NCBI RefSeq assembly: GCF_900110995.1
Contig: NZ_FOJF01000001.1
Location: 1,009,199 to 1,073,198 of the forward strand
Source: Chitinophaga sp. YR573
GTDB lineage: Bacteria; Bacteroidota; Bacteroidia; Chitinophagales; Chitinophagaceae
Length of the DNA: 64,000 bases
Direction: 5' to 3'
Shown: positions 63,052 through 64,000 of the stretch, piece by piece
Position numbering within the stretch: position 1 is the first letter of the stretch
How the letters are laid out: the number at the start of each line of letters is the position of its first letter
Notes under the pieces: generated by a model
Seen by the model: the letters and a program-made list of their open reading frames with translations, nothing else
Databases searched by the model: none
Told to the model about the DNA's origin: nothing
Position numbers and translations under genes: made by a program

Positions 63052-64000
63052 TCACACTCTTTTCAGTTTGTAAGGATATACCTTGCCTGATGCCCACTGC
63101 GCCACATACAGATTATGGTCACGGTCTACGCACACATCGTGCGGGTGCACAAATATTTTATCGGTCTGCGACATAGGCTGTAGTTGCCCGTTCACGTATG
63201 TCGGTTTACTGCCGCCAATATTGCTTACCACTTTGTTATGCTTGTCCAATATAGTCACAAATCCGCTGCCTTCTTTATTCATATCCGGAGACCGGAGTAC
63301 TGCAGCATACAGGTAATCGCCCTGTACTACGGGACGGCACACGCATGCACCGGGCAGGTGGATGATTTCAAGCAATTTTCCTTCCGGGGTAAAGCGTTTA
63401 AAGCAATTACGTGTCCGGTCGGTTACCAGTAGCGAGCCGTCCTTACAGCGTGGATCAAATAAGATACCATGTGCATTGTCAAGGTGTTCATCACCGTTGC
63501 CGCGGCCACCGAAGTAGTTCAGCAACTGGCCCTTGCTATTGTATTGTAAAATGTATTGCTCGCCATAGCCGTCTGCAATGAAAATGTCTCCATTCGGAGC
63601 AATGGTTGTTTCGGTGGGCACAAATTTTTCAGGTTGAGTATACAGCCTGCTATCGACCGGTGCATCGATGGTCAGCAGTATTTCCCCTGTTAATGTGGTT
63701 TTATACACCTGGTGTTTCACCGTATCTGTTATATACAGGAATTCAGTACCGTTTTCATCATGCAGGGTCAGACCGTGTGCACCCGGAAATGCGTGGCCCC
63801 AGGCATCGAGCACCTGTCCTTTAGTATCATAAATCAGTACATTGTTTTTCGTTTCATTTGTGAGCAGGAAAATGCGCCCTTTCTTATCCTGCACCATCTC
63901 ATGACAGTCGTTCACGGGATATTGCTGTGGGCTACATTTACTCCAGCTGGTGTCCAACGTATAACGTACGTCATTGTGGCCGTAAACCGGGCCTTCACTC
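63052..64000 (-). CDS. NHL-repeat beta-propeller protein, 5' end beyond right edge
   Basis: The frame stays open to the right edge (first visible residues read EGPVYGHNDVRYTLDTSW), so the start and any signal peptide lie outside the window. At least 315 residues are visible. They form NHL-type blades: GRIFLLTNETKNNVLIYD, GAHGLTLHDENGTEFLYITD, NGDIFIADGYGEQYILQY, NAHGILFDPRCKDGSLLVTD and PHDVCVDRDHNLYVAQW. Such six-bladed propellers resemble peptidyl-alpha-hydroxyglycine lyase and NHL-repeat proteins; in Bacteroidota they are often annotated as 6-bladed beta-propeller. It is convergent with the coiled-coil protein (gap 8 nt). Substrate or ligand unknown. Confidence 0.85.
   Translation of the reverse strand, partial: SEGPVYGHNDVRYTLDTSWSKCSPQQYPVNDCHEMVQDKKGRIFLLTNETKNNVLIYDTKGQVLDAWGHAFPGAHGLTLHDENGTEFLYITDTVKHQVYKTTLTGEILLTIDAPVDSRLYTQPEKFVPTETTIAPNGDIFIADGYGEQYILQYNSKGQLLNYFGGRGNGDEHLDNAHGILFDPRCKDGSLLVTDRTRNCFKRFTPEGKLLEIIHLPGACVCRPVVQGDYLYAAVLRSPDMNKEGSGFVTILDKHNKVVSNIGGSKPTYVNGQLQPMSQTDKIFVHPHDVCVDRDHNLYVAQWASGKVYPYKLKRV

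Noticed and set aside
1..64000. tRNA, rRNA, riboswitch or prophage genes
   Set aside because: I scanned for T-loop motifs, rRNA-like stretches and phage structural genes and found none I could support; a covariance-model search would be needed to exclude small RNAs.

Overview
The window looks like a chromosomal segment of a Bacteroidota bacterium, most likely a Chitinophagaceae member close to Chitinophaga. Supporting signs are the TAnnTTTG-type -7 promoter elements, ECF sigma/FecR/TonB-receptor signalling, GH92 and GH88 glycan enzymes, a UxaA with an N-terminal SAF domain, and a DarA/DarB (dialkylresorcinol, flexirubin-type) lipid pigment locus. I found no rRNA, tRNA, phage, transposase or CRISPR. 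All assignments come from reading motifs; no database search was possible.

Layout. 1-5.9 kb: 5' part of proB (minus strand), a secreted protein with two SGNH esterase domains, a nested palindromic repeat, a GH92 mannosidase and an unknown protein. 6-9.4 kb: a gene-poor stretch, a small unknown protein ending in a CPPGC motif, then a translationally overlapped membrane protein, histidine kinase and response regulator. 9.4-22.6 kb: a uronic-acid catabolic region. The minus-strand operon kduI-kduD-lacI-GH88-DUF2264, divergent uxaA, the hexuronate transporter exuT, and the operon uxaB-uxaC-kdgK-eda together convert unsaturated and saturated uronates to pyruvate and glyceraldehyde-3-phosphate. Two identical 14-bp palindromes, upstream of kduI and exuT, are probable operators for the local LacI repressor.

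22.6-35.5 kb: an intergenic array of 11-bp repeats, mnmA, a DUF4256 gene, an esterase-fold protein lacking the nucleophilic serine, and an ECF sigma - TonB receptor - GNAT - FecR - TonB receptor locus whose two receptors are near copies (only the second has the STN signalling domain), then an RsmB/NOP2-type RNA methyltransferase. 35.5-40.7 kb: a second, larger copy of the palindromic repeat, sucB-sucA (2-oxoglutarate dehydrogenase) and rpsT.

40.8-51.1 kb: a secreted M14 peptidase, then a compact minus-strand secondary-lipid locus: darA, darB, an unknown 133-aa protein, a BtrH-like acyltransferase, an ABC-2 ATPase/permease pair, an acyl carrier protein, an active ketosynthase and a ketosynthase homologue without catalytic residues. 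51.3-58.2 kb: methyltransferase, DUF2807 lipoprotein, guaA (promoter almost touching the start codon), a periplasmic-binding-fold lipoprotein, an Lrp/AsnC regulator, an LD-carboxypeptidase and an unknown lipoprotein. 58.2-64 kb: the helicase and PdeM of the ligase-associated DNA-repair set (without the ligase and exonuclease next to them), an HDAC-family deacetylase 4 nt downstream, a secreted coiled-coil protein and a partial NHL-repeat protein running off the right edge.
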